The translations under genes were made by a program, and so were the position numbers. The notes below the pieces were generated by a model that was not told the origin of the DNA, searched no databases, and worked only from the letters and a program-made list of their open reading frames with translations. 64,000 nucleotides of DNA, from contig NZ_BALC01000002.1 in the NCBI RefSeq assembly GCF_000612445.1, positions 372,001 to 436,000 on the forward strand, read 5' to 3'. The DNA is from Liquorilactobacillus sucicola DSM 21376 = JCM 15457 (GTDB taxonomy: Bacteria; Bacillota; Bacilli; Lactobacillales; Lactobacillaceae). Below, piece by piece: positions 45,191-53,506 of the stretch. The first letter of the stretch is position 1, and every line of letters starts with the position of its first letter.

Positions 45191-45448
45191 CTCATTATAA
45201 AAATAATAGCTTGATTAGAAGAAAGAACGTAAAAATCACCGTTTTTTCATTATCATGCTCAAATTTTACACTAACTAGATGCATAAATAAACTTTATTTT
45301 TAAAATAAATGCCTTTTAAGCGTTTAAAAATTTAAAAAATGTATAGCTATAAACAAACTCTAATTAGTTAATGCTCCAAACATACGAAAAATCTGCAGCA
45401 AAATGTCACTTTACTACAGATTCTTCGCTGTACTTTTGGTAGTTCTGA

Positions 45449-46039
45449 TCAAGCCGATAATGACTTGCTAGCAGCTGAGTCATCTGCGGCAAAAATGATT
45501 TTTGCTTTTCGTTGAACACCAGTACGCCAATTGTAGACACTTTGGCGTGAAACACCGTGCATTTTCGCGATCTGCGTAATTGGACGCATAAAAAGGAAAC
45601 TTTCCCGTAGATATTTGGCTTCATTTTCTGTGCATTCTTGTAAGAGACGCTCGTAGAGTTCGCAGTTCACAGTTTCTTCTTCCGTATCACGGGTCGCGGG
45701 ATCAGCCAAGTCGAAACTGAGCGGTGCATCACTCTCATCGTTAAGCATGCTATCCATACTTTGGCAGTTAGAACGATGCTGCTGTTCCTTGCGCAGCATG
45801 TCTAATAGACGCCAACGAATTCGTTGGTATGCGAAAAGCATTAGATCGTGTTCATTCTCCATGGTTGGGTGACGTTTCTGGTACGCAAGGTAGGCCTCAA
45901 CGAAGATAATGCGGCTTTCTTGCAAAAAATCTTGATATTGGGGATGAAGCGGGGTGAGATGAAGTCGTTTAAAGACACCATAAATCAAGCGTTCCCGTTC
46001 ATCGGATAGTAGAAATTCAAATGCAGCTGTTGTTGTCAC
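45449..46039 (-). CDS. ComX/SigH-like alternative sigma factor
   Basis: About 196 residues. Region 2-like part: LMLFAYQRIRWRLLDMLRKE. Region 4-like HTH at the C-terminus: FMRPITQIAKMHGVSRQSVY then NWRTGVQRKAK. It resembles the short competence sigma factors (ComX/SigH) of lactobacilli and lactococci. GTG 46039 is favoured because GGAGG ends 8 bases upstream; ATG 46045 is only 2 bases from it. It is divergent from a ComK-like gene, which suggests a local competence regulatory pair. Confidence 0.75.
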   Translation of the reverse strand: MTTTAAFEFLLSDERERLIYGVFKRLHLTPLHPQYQDFLQESRIIFVEAYLAYQKRHPTMENEHDLMLFAYQRIRWRLLDMLRKEQQHRSNCQSMDSMLNDESDAPLSFDLADPATRDTEEETVNCELYERLLQECTENEAKYLRESFLFMRPITQIAKMHGVSRQSVYNWRTGVQRKAKIIFAADDSAASKSLSA

Positions 46040-46089
46040 AAGCATATCCTCCAGTATAGTTTATCGTATTTTTTAGGTTAGATTCGGGC

Positions 46090-46108
46090 CCTGAATCATT
46101 TTCAGGGT
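46090..46108. other. Short hairpin between sigma and ComK-like genes
   Basis: CCCTGAA and TTCAGGG pair around a short loop. It may influence either divergent transcript. Confidence 0.4.
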
Positions 46109-46184
46109 ATAATAATGAGCAACAGGATAAAACACGTAGAGAAAGCGATTGAATTGTTAGAAAAAAAGTGTAAATACAAAAAAT

Positions 46185-46217
46185 ATTATTAGCTAATAAT
46201 TTATATTTATTGTATAA
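46185..46217 (+). promoter_or_regulatory. Palindrome and promoter of the ComK-like gene
   Basis: ATTATTAGCTAATAAT (46185-46200) is a perfect palindrome that covers a possible -35 (TTAGCT, 46189-46194). TATAAT follows at 46212-46217 after 17 bases, 40 bases before ATG 46257. The palindrome would suit a repressor or autoregulator site. Confidence 0.65.
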
Positions 46218-46256
46218 TGTAAGCGCACTCAAAAAATTGAAGGAAGTGACATCAGA

Positions 46257-47012
46257 ATGGGGCAAGAAGTTAAATGGTTAGATGCAAGTAAGATCGAAGA
46301 TGTTATTGCGCTAGGACAATTCGACGAGGACATCGAGATGAGGGCAGATAGTACACTGCTTATTCTGGATTGCCAGCAGTCTAAAATAAAGAATGTCAAA
46401 TCAATTATTTTTGACATTAATAAGGGAATTTGCTTGTCTAAATATGAGACAAAGAAGCTGGTTAACCGGTTTGTCGAGAAGAATCCGGTAACCTTCGCGT
46501 TTAACCGGGCATTAATGCAGTTTGTGGGAAACAAGGGTGTGATGCCATATGTGTATGGTAGGGTTATGCTGATACCGCTGACAGGAGTAACACAGCGTTC
46601 TACTAACTGGTTTTTTGTGAACAATGTTTCAAGCTATACTTTCGATAGCATTGCCGGCAAGATCATCCTTAACTGCGAGAAGGTCTTCAATGAGCCGTAT
46701 AAGATTGCTGTTAAAACCAAACCATCTTTTTGCAAGCGTGTGATCACGGCTGCGCAGACCTTGCATGACCTTGAACACGAGGTGTCCCTGCAACTTATTG
46801 TTGACCACTGTTCTGATTCCCCACAAGCAGCGGCTCACTATACCATGGATGTAAATCACGCAATCGTCGCTAAAATGCTCAAGCTCAGAGAGATCTACCA
46901 TAAGCAGTTTGTTAGGTGCATGCTACAGACGCAAGAGTACGCTGATCCGTCAGACGATCTGGTTGATGAGGTCTATAATGATGTAATAAGAAAATTCGGC
47001 AGGTTAACGTAA
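46257..47012 (+). CDS. ComK-like competence regulator
   Basis: 251 residues, longer than Bacillus ComK (192). The middle part has the ComK pattern: DINKGICLSKYETKKLVNR, AFNRALMQFVGNKG, MLIPLTGVTQRSTNWFFVNN, corresponding to the region of ComK that reads FLFPT...WISH. The C-terminal 90 residues are helical and specific to lactobacillar forms. It should bind DNA and activate uptake genes, though competence in most lactobacilli is unproven. RBS AAGGAAGTG is 8 bases from the ATG. Confidence 0.65.
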   Translation: MGQEVKWLDASKIEDVIALGQFDEDIEMRADSTLLILDCQQSKIKNVKSIIFDINKGICLSKYETKKLVNRFVEKNPVTFAFNRALMQFVGNKGVMPYVYGRVMLIPLTGVTQRSTNWFFVNNVSSYTFDSIAGKIILNCEKVFNEPYKIAVKTKPSFCKRVITAAQTLHDLEHEVSLQLIVDHCSDSPQAAAHYTMDVNHAIVAKMLKLREIYHKQFVRCMLQTQEYADPSDDLVDEVYNDVIRKFGRLT

Positions 47013-47040
47013 AAAGTAAAATAATAACTATAGTAAGGAA

Positions 47041-47113
47041 AAGGGAGCTGACCAAAAGGTAAATTTTGGTCAGCTTCCCTCTTTTACTCCGTATAAACGT
47101 GTTCCATAAATCA
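47041..47113 (+). repeat. Dispersed hairpin-tail repeat, copy J
   Basis: GGGAGCTGACCAAAA pairs with TTTTGGTCAGCTTCCC, followed by TTTTACTCCGTATAAACG and TGTTCCATAAATCAG. It can terminate the ComK-like transcript. The rest of the gap to 47315 holds TTTTCT (17 bases) TAGAAT near 47229-47257, a possible promoter for the LCP gene. Confidence 0.85.
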
Positions 47114-47315
47114 GTCCCTAAATAGAGGATATTTGAGCAAGAGGGGATAATATTAAACTATGTTTCCTGATAAATTTTGCCGCTTTACTGTTAAGCTCTG
47201 ATGATGGTATTTTAGAATGATTTAAATTAAATTTTCTTTTATTTAAAAAAGTGGTAGAATCAACCTGTGTGTTTGAAATAATTGATGATTAATTTTAGTT
47301 TGGAGTGAGTTTTTC

Positions 47316-48272
47316 TTGGCAAAAGATGAAATTAGAAGACATCACCATCATCATAAAAAAGGAAAGCGCAAGGTATGGAAGTATATCATAGCCTTTCTGC
47401 TTATCTTTTTTGCGGTTGATGCGGTGATTATATTCAAGATGTACAGTGATGCAAAACAAGCAGTTGATACAACCTATAAGAAGGTAAAACACGATAGCGG
47501 ACGTGATAATGCAAAAAACATTAAAGAAGGCAAGCCGTTTTCGATTTTACTTTTAGGAACCGATACTGGAGAATACGGTCGTACATATAGGGGACGGTCA
47601 GATAGTATCATGGTGGCGATTGTTAACCCCAAGACCGAGACAACAACCTTAGCAAGTATTCCACGAGATACTAAAGTTGCAATTCCGGGGCATGGCTTCA
47701 ATAATAAGCTCAACGCTGCCTATGCCTACGATGGGGTTAGTGGAGCTATGAGCATTATTCAAAGTTACTTGAATGTGCCAATCGACCACTATATTGAGAT
47801 GAATATGGGTGGCCTAGTACAGCTCTCATCAGCATTGGGGAAAATTAAGGTCAATAATGACTTAGACTTCACTAACTTGGGTGTGCATTTCCCTAAGGGA
47901 GAAATTACAATCGATAAGGATAACATTCTAGCCTTTACACGGATGCGACATGAAGATCCACGAGGCGATTATGGACGCCAAAAACGCCAACGTGAGGTCC
48001 TAGCTGGATTGGTTAAGAAGATCACAACTGTGAATGGTGTAATGAAGTACCAAGACATATTGTCCGCACTTTCAAGCAACATGAAGACAGATATTACCTT
48101 TGACCAGATGAAGACGATCGCAAGTAAGTATCGCCAAGCAGATAATGTTAAACAGCTTCAGTTACAGGGGGACAGCCAGATGATTGATGGTGTTTCTTAC
48201 GAAGTTGTTCCCCAGGCTAATCTTAACAAGGTTTCGGCACAACTGCGTGCAGCATTGGAGTTGAAGAATTAG
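47316..48272 (+). CDS. LytR-CpsA-Psr (LCP) family glycopolymer ligase
   Basis: 318 residues. Short cytoplasmic tail with a native His run (RRHHHHHKKGK), one membrane helix (residues about 24-43), then the LCP domain: PFSILLLGTDTGEYGRTYRG RSDSIMVA with catalytic Asp/Arg, SIPRDTKV, NKLNAAYAYDG and AFTRMRHEDPRGDYGRQKRQ. LCP enzymes join lipid-linked wall polymers to peptidoglycan. Located just before the polysaccharide cluster, it is likely the attachment enzyme. TTG 47316 has GGAGTGAG 6 bases upstream. Confidence 0.92.
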   Translation: MAKDEIRRHHHHHKKGKRKVWKYIIAFLLIFFAVDAVIIFKMYSDAKQAVDTTYKKVKHDSGRDNAKNIKEGKPFSILLLGTDTGEYGRTYRGRSDSIMVAIVNPKTETTTLASIPRDTKVAIPGHGFNNKLNAAYAYDGVSGAMSIIQSYLNVPIDHYIEMNMGGLVQLSSALGKIKVNNDLDFTNLGVHFPKGEITIDKDNILAFTRMRHEDPRGDYGRQKRQREVLAGLVKKITTVNGVMKYQDILSALSSNMKTDITFDQMKTIASKYRQADNVKQLQLQGDSQMIDGVSYEVVPQANLNKVSAQLRAALELKN

Positions 48273-48302
48273 AGTTTACACAATAGCATAAATGTTAGTC
48301 GA

Positions 48303-48340
48303 TGGAGTGCTACTTGATGGTGGCACTCTTTTTTAATTTT
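48303..48340 (+). terminator. Terminator after the LCP gene
   Basis: GGAGTGC pairs with GCACTC (loop TACTTGATGGTG), followed by TTTTTTA. The region 48341-48635 is very AT-rich; GTGTATAAT at 48573-48580 may be the -10 of the polysaccharide operon. Confidence 0.8.
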
Positions 48341-48635
48341 ATCCAATTAATTATAGGCTTATTTTAGAAGGTATTTACACGGCAGAAATGTTTTTGTGAA
48401 TAAAATTTAATATTACTGAACTGTGTAAGTTTACAGTTTTCGATACATATTATATTGTGGTATAGTGTTTTTTTTGCACTTAAAACAGGGTTAAAGAGTC
48501 CAAGGTTGATTTTTTTAATGATAATTGTATAATTTTTTGTTAAAAAGGGTATTTAAATAAAAAGATTGAACGTGTATAATCAGAACTGTATTGTTGTTTA
48601 ATGTATAAAAATTAATCTTTGGGGGAGCAGTGCTT

Positions 48636-49304
48636 ATGCAGAGAGGTCAACTTGATGAATACCAGACCATTCATTTAGACCGTGACCGAATTGATCACAG
48701 GTATATTTATCGGTCGCTAAAACGTATCGTGGATTTTTTTTTCAGCCTCGGTGGTTTGATACTTCTTTTGCCTTTGTTCTTGATAGTAGCATTGTTGATC
48801 AAGTTAGAAGATCATGGGGCTATTTTTTATAAGCAGAAGAGGCTGGGTCGTGGTGGTAAAGTCTTTTATATGTATAAATTCCGCTCAATGTGTATGGATG
48901 CTGAAGAAAAACTTGCGGAATTAAAAAAATATAACGAAGTAGAAGGCGCCATGTTTAAGATGAAGCATGATCCTCGTGTTACAAGAATTGGCCGTTTTAT
49001 CAGAAAAACTAGTATAGATGAGCTGCCACAGTTGTGTAACGTTTTAATGGGTCACATGAGTTTGGTGGGACCGCGCCCGCCTCTACCCAATGAAGTTGCT
49101 CAGTACAGTGATTATGATAAGCAGCGTCTTTATGTTACTCCAGGCTGCACGGGCTTGTGGCAAGTAAGTGGGCGTAATGAAGTAGGCTTTAATGAGATGG
49201 TAACACTGGATCTCAAGTATATTCAAAAAAGTAACTTATTATATGATTTTGCAATTATTTTAAAAACCATTAAAATTATGATTGTACCTAATGGAGCATA
49301 TTAA
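48636..49304 (+). CDS. Priming sugar-1-phosphate transferase (undecaprenyl-phosphate type)
   Basis: 222 residues. One N-terminal hydrophobic hairpin (FFFSLGGLILLLPLFLIVAL), then the catalytic domain: VFYMYKFRSMCMDAE, IGRFIRKTSIDELPQL, LVGPRPPLPNE, and CTGLWQVSGR. It starts repeat-unit synthesis by moving a sugar phosphate to undecaprenyl phosphate at the inner membrane face. ATG 48636 has GGGGGAG 8 bases upstream; a GTG at 48630 is too close. First gene of the first polysaccharide cluster. Confidence 0.92.
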   Translation: MQRGQLDEYQTIHLDRDRIDHRYIYRSLKRIVDFFFSLGGLILLLPLFLIVALLIKLEDHGAIFYKQKRLGRGGKVFYMYKFRSMCMDAEEKLAELKKYNEVEGAMFKMKHDPRVTRIGRFIRKTSIDELPQLCNVLMGHMSLVGPRPPLPNEVAQYSDYDKQRLYVTPGCTGLWQVSGRNEVGFNEMVTLDLKYIQKSNLLYDFAIILKTIKIMIVPNGAY

Positions 49305-49428
49305 AACAGATATAGGTACGACCAAATTTAAAATTGCAGTTTTAAAAATAAAGGCTAATAAAAAAGGATGTGAATAGGTCTAGTATTGAAGATATGAGTT
49401 TTAATATTTTAGTTGAAGGGGTAAATTA

Positions 49429-50193
49429 ATGATTGAGCAAAATAATAATGAAACACTGATTGATATTCGACAGTTAGGGAGGCTGTTACGCAAAAATATT
49501 ATTAGCCTAATTATGTGGATGGTGGCTGGGGTGCTGGTGTCGCTTATAGTTTCGTTTGTGTTTATGTCACCCAAATATAGCGCCACAACTGATCTTTTAG
49601 TTAGTCAAAAAGTCAATAATGAGCAAATTCAGTTTAATATACAACAGGCTGATTTGCAGGCAATTAATACGTATAAAGATGTGCTAAAAAAAGATGTAAT
49701 ATTGTCACCGGTTTTAAGAGAAATTCGGCGTAATAATAATTATAGTGGAGATTTAGAAGACTTAGCCAAAGCTATTTCAATTGAAAATCAAACTAATTCT
49801 CAGGTTATAAGCATAAGTGTTACTGACAAAAATGCTTATACTGCTGCAGATATTGCTAACACAGTGGGAGATGTTTTTAGCAAAAAAATAAAAAAAATGA
49901 TGAAAGTTGATAATGTAGCAGTTGTTACTAAGGCTACTGTTGATACTGAACCTGTTTCTCCTAATAAAAAAATTAATACATTAGTTGGATTGCTTTTAGG
50001 TCTAATTATAGGTGTAGCTATTATTGTCGTTCGCAGTTTACTTGATACAACAGTGAAAGATGAAAAATACTTAACTGATGAGATTGGGTTAGTTAGTTTG
50101 GGAACGATTAGCCATATGAGTAAAAAAACAAACAGACACGCTGTTAGTGTTTTGTCTAGTGGTAGTAAAGTTGCACCTCGTAGACGCGTTTAA
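49429..50193 (+). CDS. Wzz/CpsC-type chain-length regulator and kinase activator
   Basis: 254 residues. Two membrane helices (about 28-50 and 184-204) flank an extracytoplasmic helical region. The conserved Pro-rich stretch before TM2 (TEPVSPNKKINTLVG) is typical of Wzz/CapA proteins. It controls polymer length and activates the BY-kinase encoded next. RBS GAAGGGGTAAATTA. The C-terminal 40 residues are basic. It lies 124 AT-rich bases after the priming transferase. Confidence 0.9.
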   Translation: MIEQNNNETLIDIRQLGRLLRKNIISLIMWMVAGVLVSLIVSFVFMSPKYSATTDLLVSQKVNNEQIQFNIQQADLQAINTYKDVLKKDVILSPVLREIRRNNNYSGDLEDLAKAISIENQTNSQVISISVTDKNAYTAADIANTVGDVFSKKIKKMMKVDNVAVVTKATVDTEPVSPNKKINTLVGLLLGLIIGVAIIVVRSLLDTTVKDEKYLTDEIGLVSLGTISHMSKKTNRHAVSVLSSGSKVAPRRRV

Positions 50194-50205
50194 AGGAGAA
50201 AACGG

Positions 50206-50955
50206 ATGAGATTTTTTACTAAGAAGAAAAAGAAATTATCAAATGATTCCATGGAAAATGGAGTTCATATGATTGCAGCAGCAGATCCTAGCTCAGTCAT
50301 ATCAGAACAGTTTAAGACGATTCGTACCAATATTCAATTTTCTAATGCAGATAAGACTTATAAGTCTTTAATGATGACATCTAGTTTTGCTTCTGAAGGT
50401 AAATCGACAGTTGCAGCAAATTTGGCTGTTACATTTGCAAATCAAGGATTAAAGACACTTTTGGTTGATGCAGATATGCGACGACCGACAATTAATGCAA
50501 CATTTAGTATTGCAAATCCTAAGGGCCTGACGAATTATTTGACCGATCGTGATTTTGATATTAATGAAGCGATATATGAGACATCGACCGATAATTTATA
50601 TGTTATGCCAAGTGGTCCTGTTCCTCCCAATCCTGCGGAATTACTCAATTCAAAAAGGATGGATGTTTTAATTGATTCTTTAGAAAAACAGTTAGACCTT
50701 GTAATTTATGATGCTCCGCCAGTTCTTTCTGTAACAGATGCTCAGGTTCTCTCCACCAAAGTGGATGGAACGATTTTAGTAGTTCGTCAAAATGTTGCTG
50801 AGAAGGAAGCAGTTCGAAGGACTGTAGAACTATTGAGACATGTCAAAGCCAATATCGTAGGTGTACTTTTGAATGATACCGAAATTTCAGGAGGAAACGG
50901 TTATTACGGGTATTATGGTTACGGGTATTATGGAAAAAATGAAAAAAAATCATAA
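50206..50955 (+). CDS. BY-type tyrosine kinase (CpsD/Wze-like)
   Basis: 249 residues. Walker A SEGKSTVAANLA, Walker A' LLVDADMRRP, Walker B LVIYDAPP, and a C-terminal tyrosine cluster YYGYYGYGYYG for autophosphorylation. It partners the Wzz protein encoded just upstream. The usual PHP-type phosphatase gene (CpsB/Wzb) that follows in most lactobacillar clusters is absent from this window. Confidence 0.93.
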   Translation: MRFFTKKKKKLSNDSMENGVHMIAAADPSSVISEQFKTIRTNIQFSNADKTYKSLMMTSSFASEGKSTVAANLAVTFANQGLKTLLVDADMRRPTINATFSIANPKGLTNYLTDRDFDINEAIYETSTDNLYVMPSGPVPPNPAELLNSKRMDVLIDSLEKQLDLVIYDAPPVLSVTDAQVLSTKVDGTILVVRQNVAEKEAVRRTVELLRHVKANIVGVLLNDTEISGGNGYYGYYGYGYYGKNEKKS

Positions 50956-50995
50956 ATATGTTTTTTAGAGTATTACTTTGGAAAGGAAAATTAAA

Positions 50996-51400
50996 ATGAA
51001 GAGAGTTATTACTTATGGAACGTTTGATTTATTACATTATGGTCATATAAATTTGCTCAAAAGAGCAAAAAGCTTAGGGGACTATTTGGTAGTCGTACTC
51101 TCCTCTGATGAATTTAATTGGGAAAAGAAACAAAAGAAGTGTTATTTTTCATATGATCAAAGAAAATTATTACTTGAGTCGATAAGGTATGTTGATATTG
51201 TTATACCTGAAATAAGTTGGGATCAAAAGAGGGAAGATGTTCATAAATACAATATCGATACATTTGTTATGGGAGATGATTGGAAAGGAAAGTTTGATTT
51301 TCTAAAAGAAGAGGGCGTTGAAGTTACCTATCTACCAAGAACACCAGAAATCAGTACAACTCAAATAAAAAAGGATTTGAAACAGAGGAATTTGATTTAA
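50996..51400 (+). CDS. tagD: Glycerol-3-phosphate cytidylyltransferase
   Basis: 134 residues, full length. Nucleotidyl-transferase motifs: YGTFDLLHYGHINLLKRAK and ISTTQIKK. It makes CDP-glycerol from CTP and glycerol-3-phosphate. ATG 50996 has AAAGGAAAA 7 bases upstream. The stop overlaps the start of the CDP-glycerol transferase gene (TAATG), so the two act as a pair that adds glycerol phosphate to the polymer. Confidence 0.94.
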   Translation: MKRVITYGTFDLLHYGHINLLKRAKSLGDYLVVVLSSDEFNWEKKQKKCYFSYDQRKLLLESIRYVDIVIPEISWDQKREDVHKYNIDTFVMGDDWKGKFDFLKEEGVEVTYLPRTPEISTTQIKKDLKQRNLI

Positions 51401-52572
51401 TGCAAAAAAAAAGAATTGAATATTTCATAAAACACAATAGCCTTTTAAAAAAAATGTATATTTTTGTTGGAAGTTTGCTTTTGAGGTTATTAGGCATTTT
51501 TGTCAGCACAGATAAAAATTTAGTTTTAATCGTTTCAAATTTAGGGAAAAATTTCAAAGGAAATAGTCCTTATGAAATTTACAAACATACAAAAGAGAAT
51601 TCTAATTTACAACATTTGAATTTTGTGTGGGCTTTTGATAGTAAACAAATAGAAAAAAATCCTGAAATTAAATCTGTAAGGATAGATTCAATCAAATATT
51701 TTTTAACTAGTTTAAAAGCAAAATATTGGATAACAGATGTTAACATAGAGAGAAGTCTAAATTATAAAAAGAAAGCTACGATTTATTTGAATACGTGGCA
51801 TGGTGTGGCTTTAAAGAAGATAGGTAATGATGACAAAAATTCAGGGAGATATGATTATTCGGGCATAAACTATTTGTGTGTTTCTGGGAGACATGATGAA
51901 AAAGTATACACGTCCGCTTTGAATGCTAGCTCAAGATCTTTTCTTGAGGTAGGAATGCCAAGAAATGATAGAATTTATCATGCGACAAAAGAAGAAAAAG
52001 ATGCATTGAAAAGAAAATTCAAAATAGATTCTAATAAAAAGATTATTTTATATGCTCCAACTTGGCGAGACAGCAGAGATAGTGGAAAAGATTATGATTT
52101 TGAAGTACCAATTAATTTTGAAAAATGGCAAAAGTTATTAGGCGAAGATTTTGTTGTCTTTATGAGAGCTCATGATAGAACTAGTAAGTTATTAAATGTT
52201 AAGTTTAATAACTTTGTGAGAGATTTTTCTGAGTATGAAGATTTAAATGATTTATTGATAGTTGCGGATTTATTAATTACAGATTATTCATCCATACTTT
52301 TTGATTATTCTATTCTTTTAAAACCGTTTATATGCTACTGTTACGACTATGAAGAATATTCGAAAAAAAGAGGCTTTTATTTTGATCCTAAAGCAGTATA
52401 TCCAGATGGCGTAATGGAAAGTGAAGAAGAAGTTTTGAGCGAAGTAGGGAAAATTAACTATGAAACCAAAAGTGAAAGTGCAAATTATGTAAGAGATAAA
52501 TTTATGGAATTTACCAAAGGAAATGCTACTGAACAATGTACAAAAGTCTTATTTGGAGGAGAATCTGATTGA
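51400..52572 (+). CDS. CDP-glycerol glycerophosphotransferase (TagB/TagF family)
   Basis: 390 residues, single-domain TagB/TarF length. Motifs: LNTWHGVALKKIG (acceptor and base His), EVGMPRNDRIY, ILYAPTWRDS, FMRAHDRTSKL, and ITDYSSILFDYSILLKPFI. It transfers glycerol phosphate from CDP-glycerol to a lipid-linked or polymer acceptor on the cytoplasmic face. Inside a capsule-type cluster it probably decorates the repeat unit instead of building wall teichoic acid. Very AT-rich. Confidence 0.92.
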   Translation: MQKKRIEYFIKHNSLLKKMYIFVGSLLLRLLGIFVSTDKNLVLIVSNLGKNFKGNSPYEIYKHTKENSNLQHLNFVWAFDSKQIEKNPEIKSVRIDSIKYFLTSLKAKYWITDVNIERSLNYKKKATIYLNTWHGVALKKIGNDDKNSGRYDYSGINYLCVSGRHDEKVYTSALNASSRSFLEVGMPRNDRIYHATKEEKDALKRKFKIDSNKKIILYAPTWRDSRDSGKDYDFEVPINFEKWQKLLGEDFVVFMRAHDRTSKLLNVKFNNFVRDFSEYEDLNDLLIVADLLITDYSSILFDYSILLKPFICYCYDYEEYSKKRGFYFDPKAVYPDGVMESEEEVLSEVGKINYETKSESANYVRDKFMEFTKGNATEQCTKVLFGGESD

Positions 52573-53486
52573 ATTTAGAAAAAAATGTTCTAGCAATTGT
52601 TGTAACGTATAATAGAAAAAAGTTGCTTAAGGAGTGCCTTACCAACTTGTTTTCTCAAAAATATGATTGTGATGTATTGGTAGTGGATAATTGTAGTACT
52701 GACGGAACAAAACAGTATATCAGAGATTTTTTAGAAAATAAAAAGTTAACGTATGTTAATACGGGAGCAAATTTAGGAGGGGCAGGTGGATTCAATTTTG
52801 CTTTAAAGTATGCTTCTGATTTGAATTATGAATACTTTTGGATTATGGATGATGATACCATGCCACCTAAAGATTGTTTATCAAATTTAATAAATGCAGC
52901 AAATGACTTAAAAAATGATTTTGGATTTCTATGCAGTTATGCTAAATTTACGGATGGAAACGCATGTTTAATGAATGTTCCACTGATTTCGGATGATTGG
53001 TACAATGGAAATAATATACATAATTCATTGATAAAAGTTAAAAAGGCTACATTTGTATCGTTCTTCTTAAAAAAAGAAATCGTTGAAAAAGTTGGATTAC
53101 CAATCAAAGACTTTTTTATATGGGGTGATGATTCTGAATACACTCAAAGAATATCAAGAAAAACTGATAAGTGCTATATGGTTTTAAACAGTTTGGTTAC
53201 CCATAAAATGAAAAGCAATAAACAGGGTGACTTTAAAGCATTTTTGGGAGAAGAAGGAGAAAGAGAAAAAAGATTCTTCTTTTCAGTTAGAAATAGGTTC
53301 TTTATAGCTCGGCAAAAGGGTGGAAAGGAAGTTTGTATAACATTGTGCAAAACATTGACTATGTTAATGTTAGTACCATTTTTAGCTAAAAGTCATCGAG
53401 TAAATAAGCAATTGATAATTCTAAAAGGAATTACTAAAGGAATGAATTTTAACCCTAAGATTGAGTTTTTGGGGAAAGCAAAATGA
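52569..53486 (+). CDS. Family 2 glycosyltransferase, galactofuranosyltransferase-like
   Basis: 305 residues. N-terminal GT-A fold: AIVVTYNRKKLLKECL, VVDNCSTDGTKQYI, NTGANLGGAGGFNFAL, FWIMDDDTMPP (DDD), and FFIWGDDSEYTQR. The GGAGGFN and WGDDSEY signatures are typical of galactofuranosyl- and rhamnosyl-type enzymes. TTG 52569 overlaps the previous stop by a few bases with GGAGGAG 7 bases upstream. A Glf gene in the same cluster supplies UDP-galactofuranose, supporting Galf transfer. Confidence 0.88.
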   Translation: MNLEKNVLAIVVTYNRKKLLKECLTNLFSQKYDCDVLVVDNCSTDGTKQYIRDFLENKKLTYVNTGANLGGAGGFNFALKYASDLNYEYFWIMDDDTMPPKDCLSNLINAANDLKNDFGFLCSYAKFTDGNACLMNVPLISDDWYNGNNIHNSLIKVKKATFVSFFLKKEIVEKVGLPIKDFFIWGDDSEYTQRISRKTDKCYMVLNSLVTHKMKSNKQGDFKAFLGEEGEREKRFFFSVRNRFFIARQKGGKEVCITLCKTLTMLMLVPFLAKSHRVNKQLIILKGITKGMNFNPKIEFLGKAK

Positions 53487-53506
53487 ATTATTAGAAAGGG
53501 AAAAAA

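Noticed and set aside
47334-47360. His run near the LCP protein N-terminus resembling an affinity tag
   Set aside because: It is embedded in a normal basic cytoplasmic tail of a native gene with its own TTG start.
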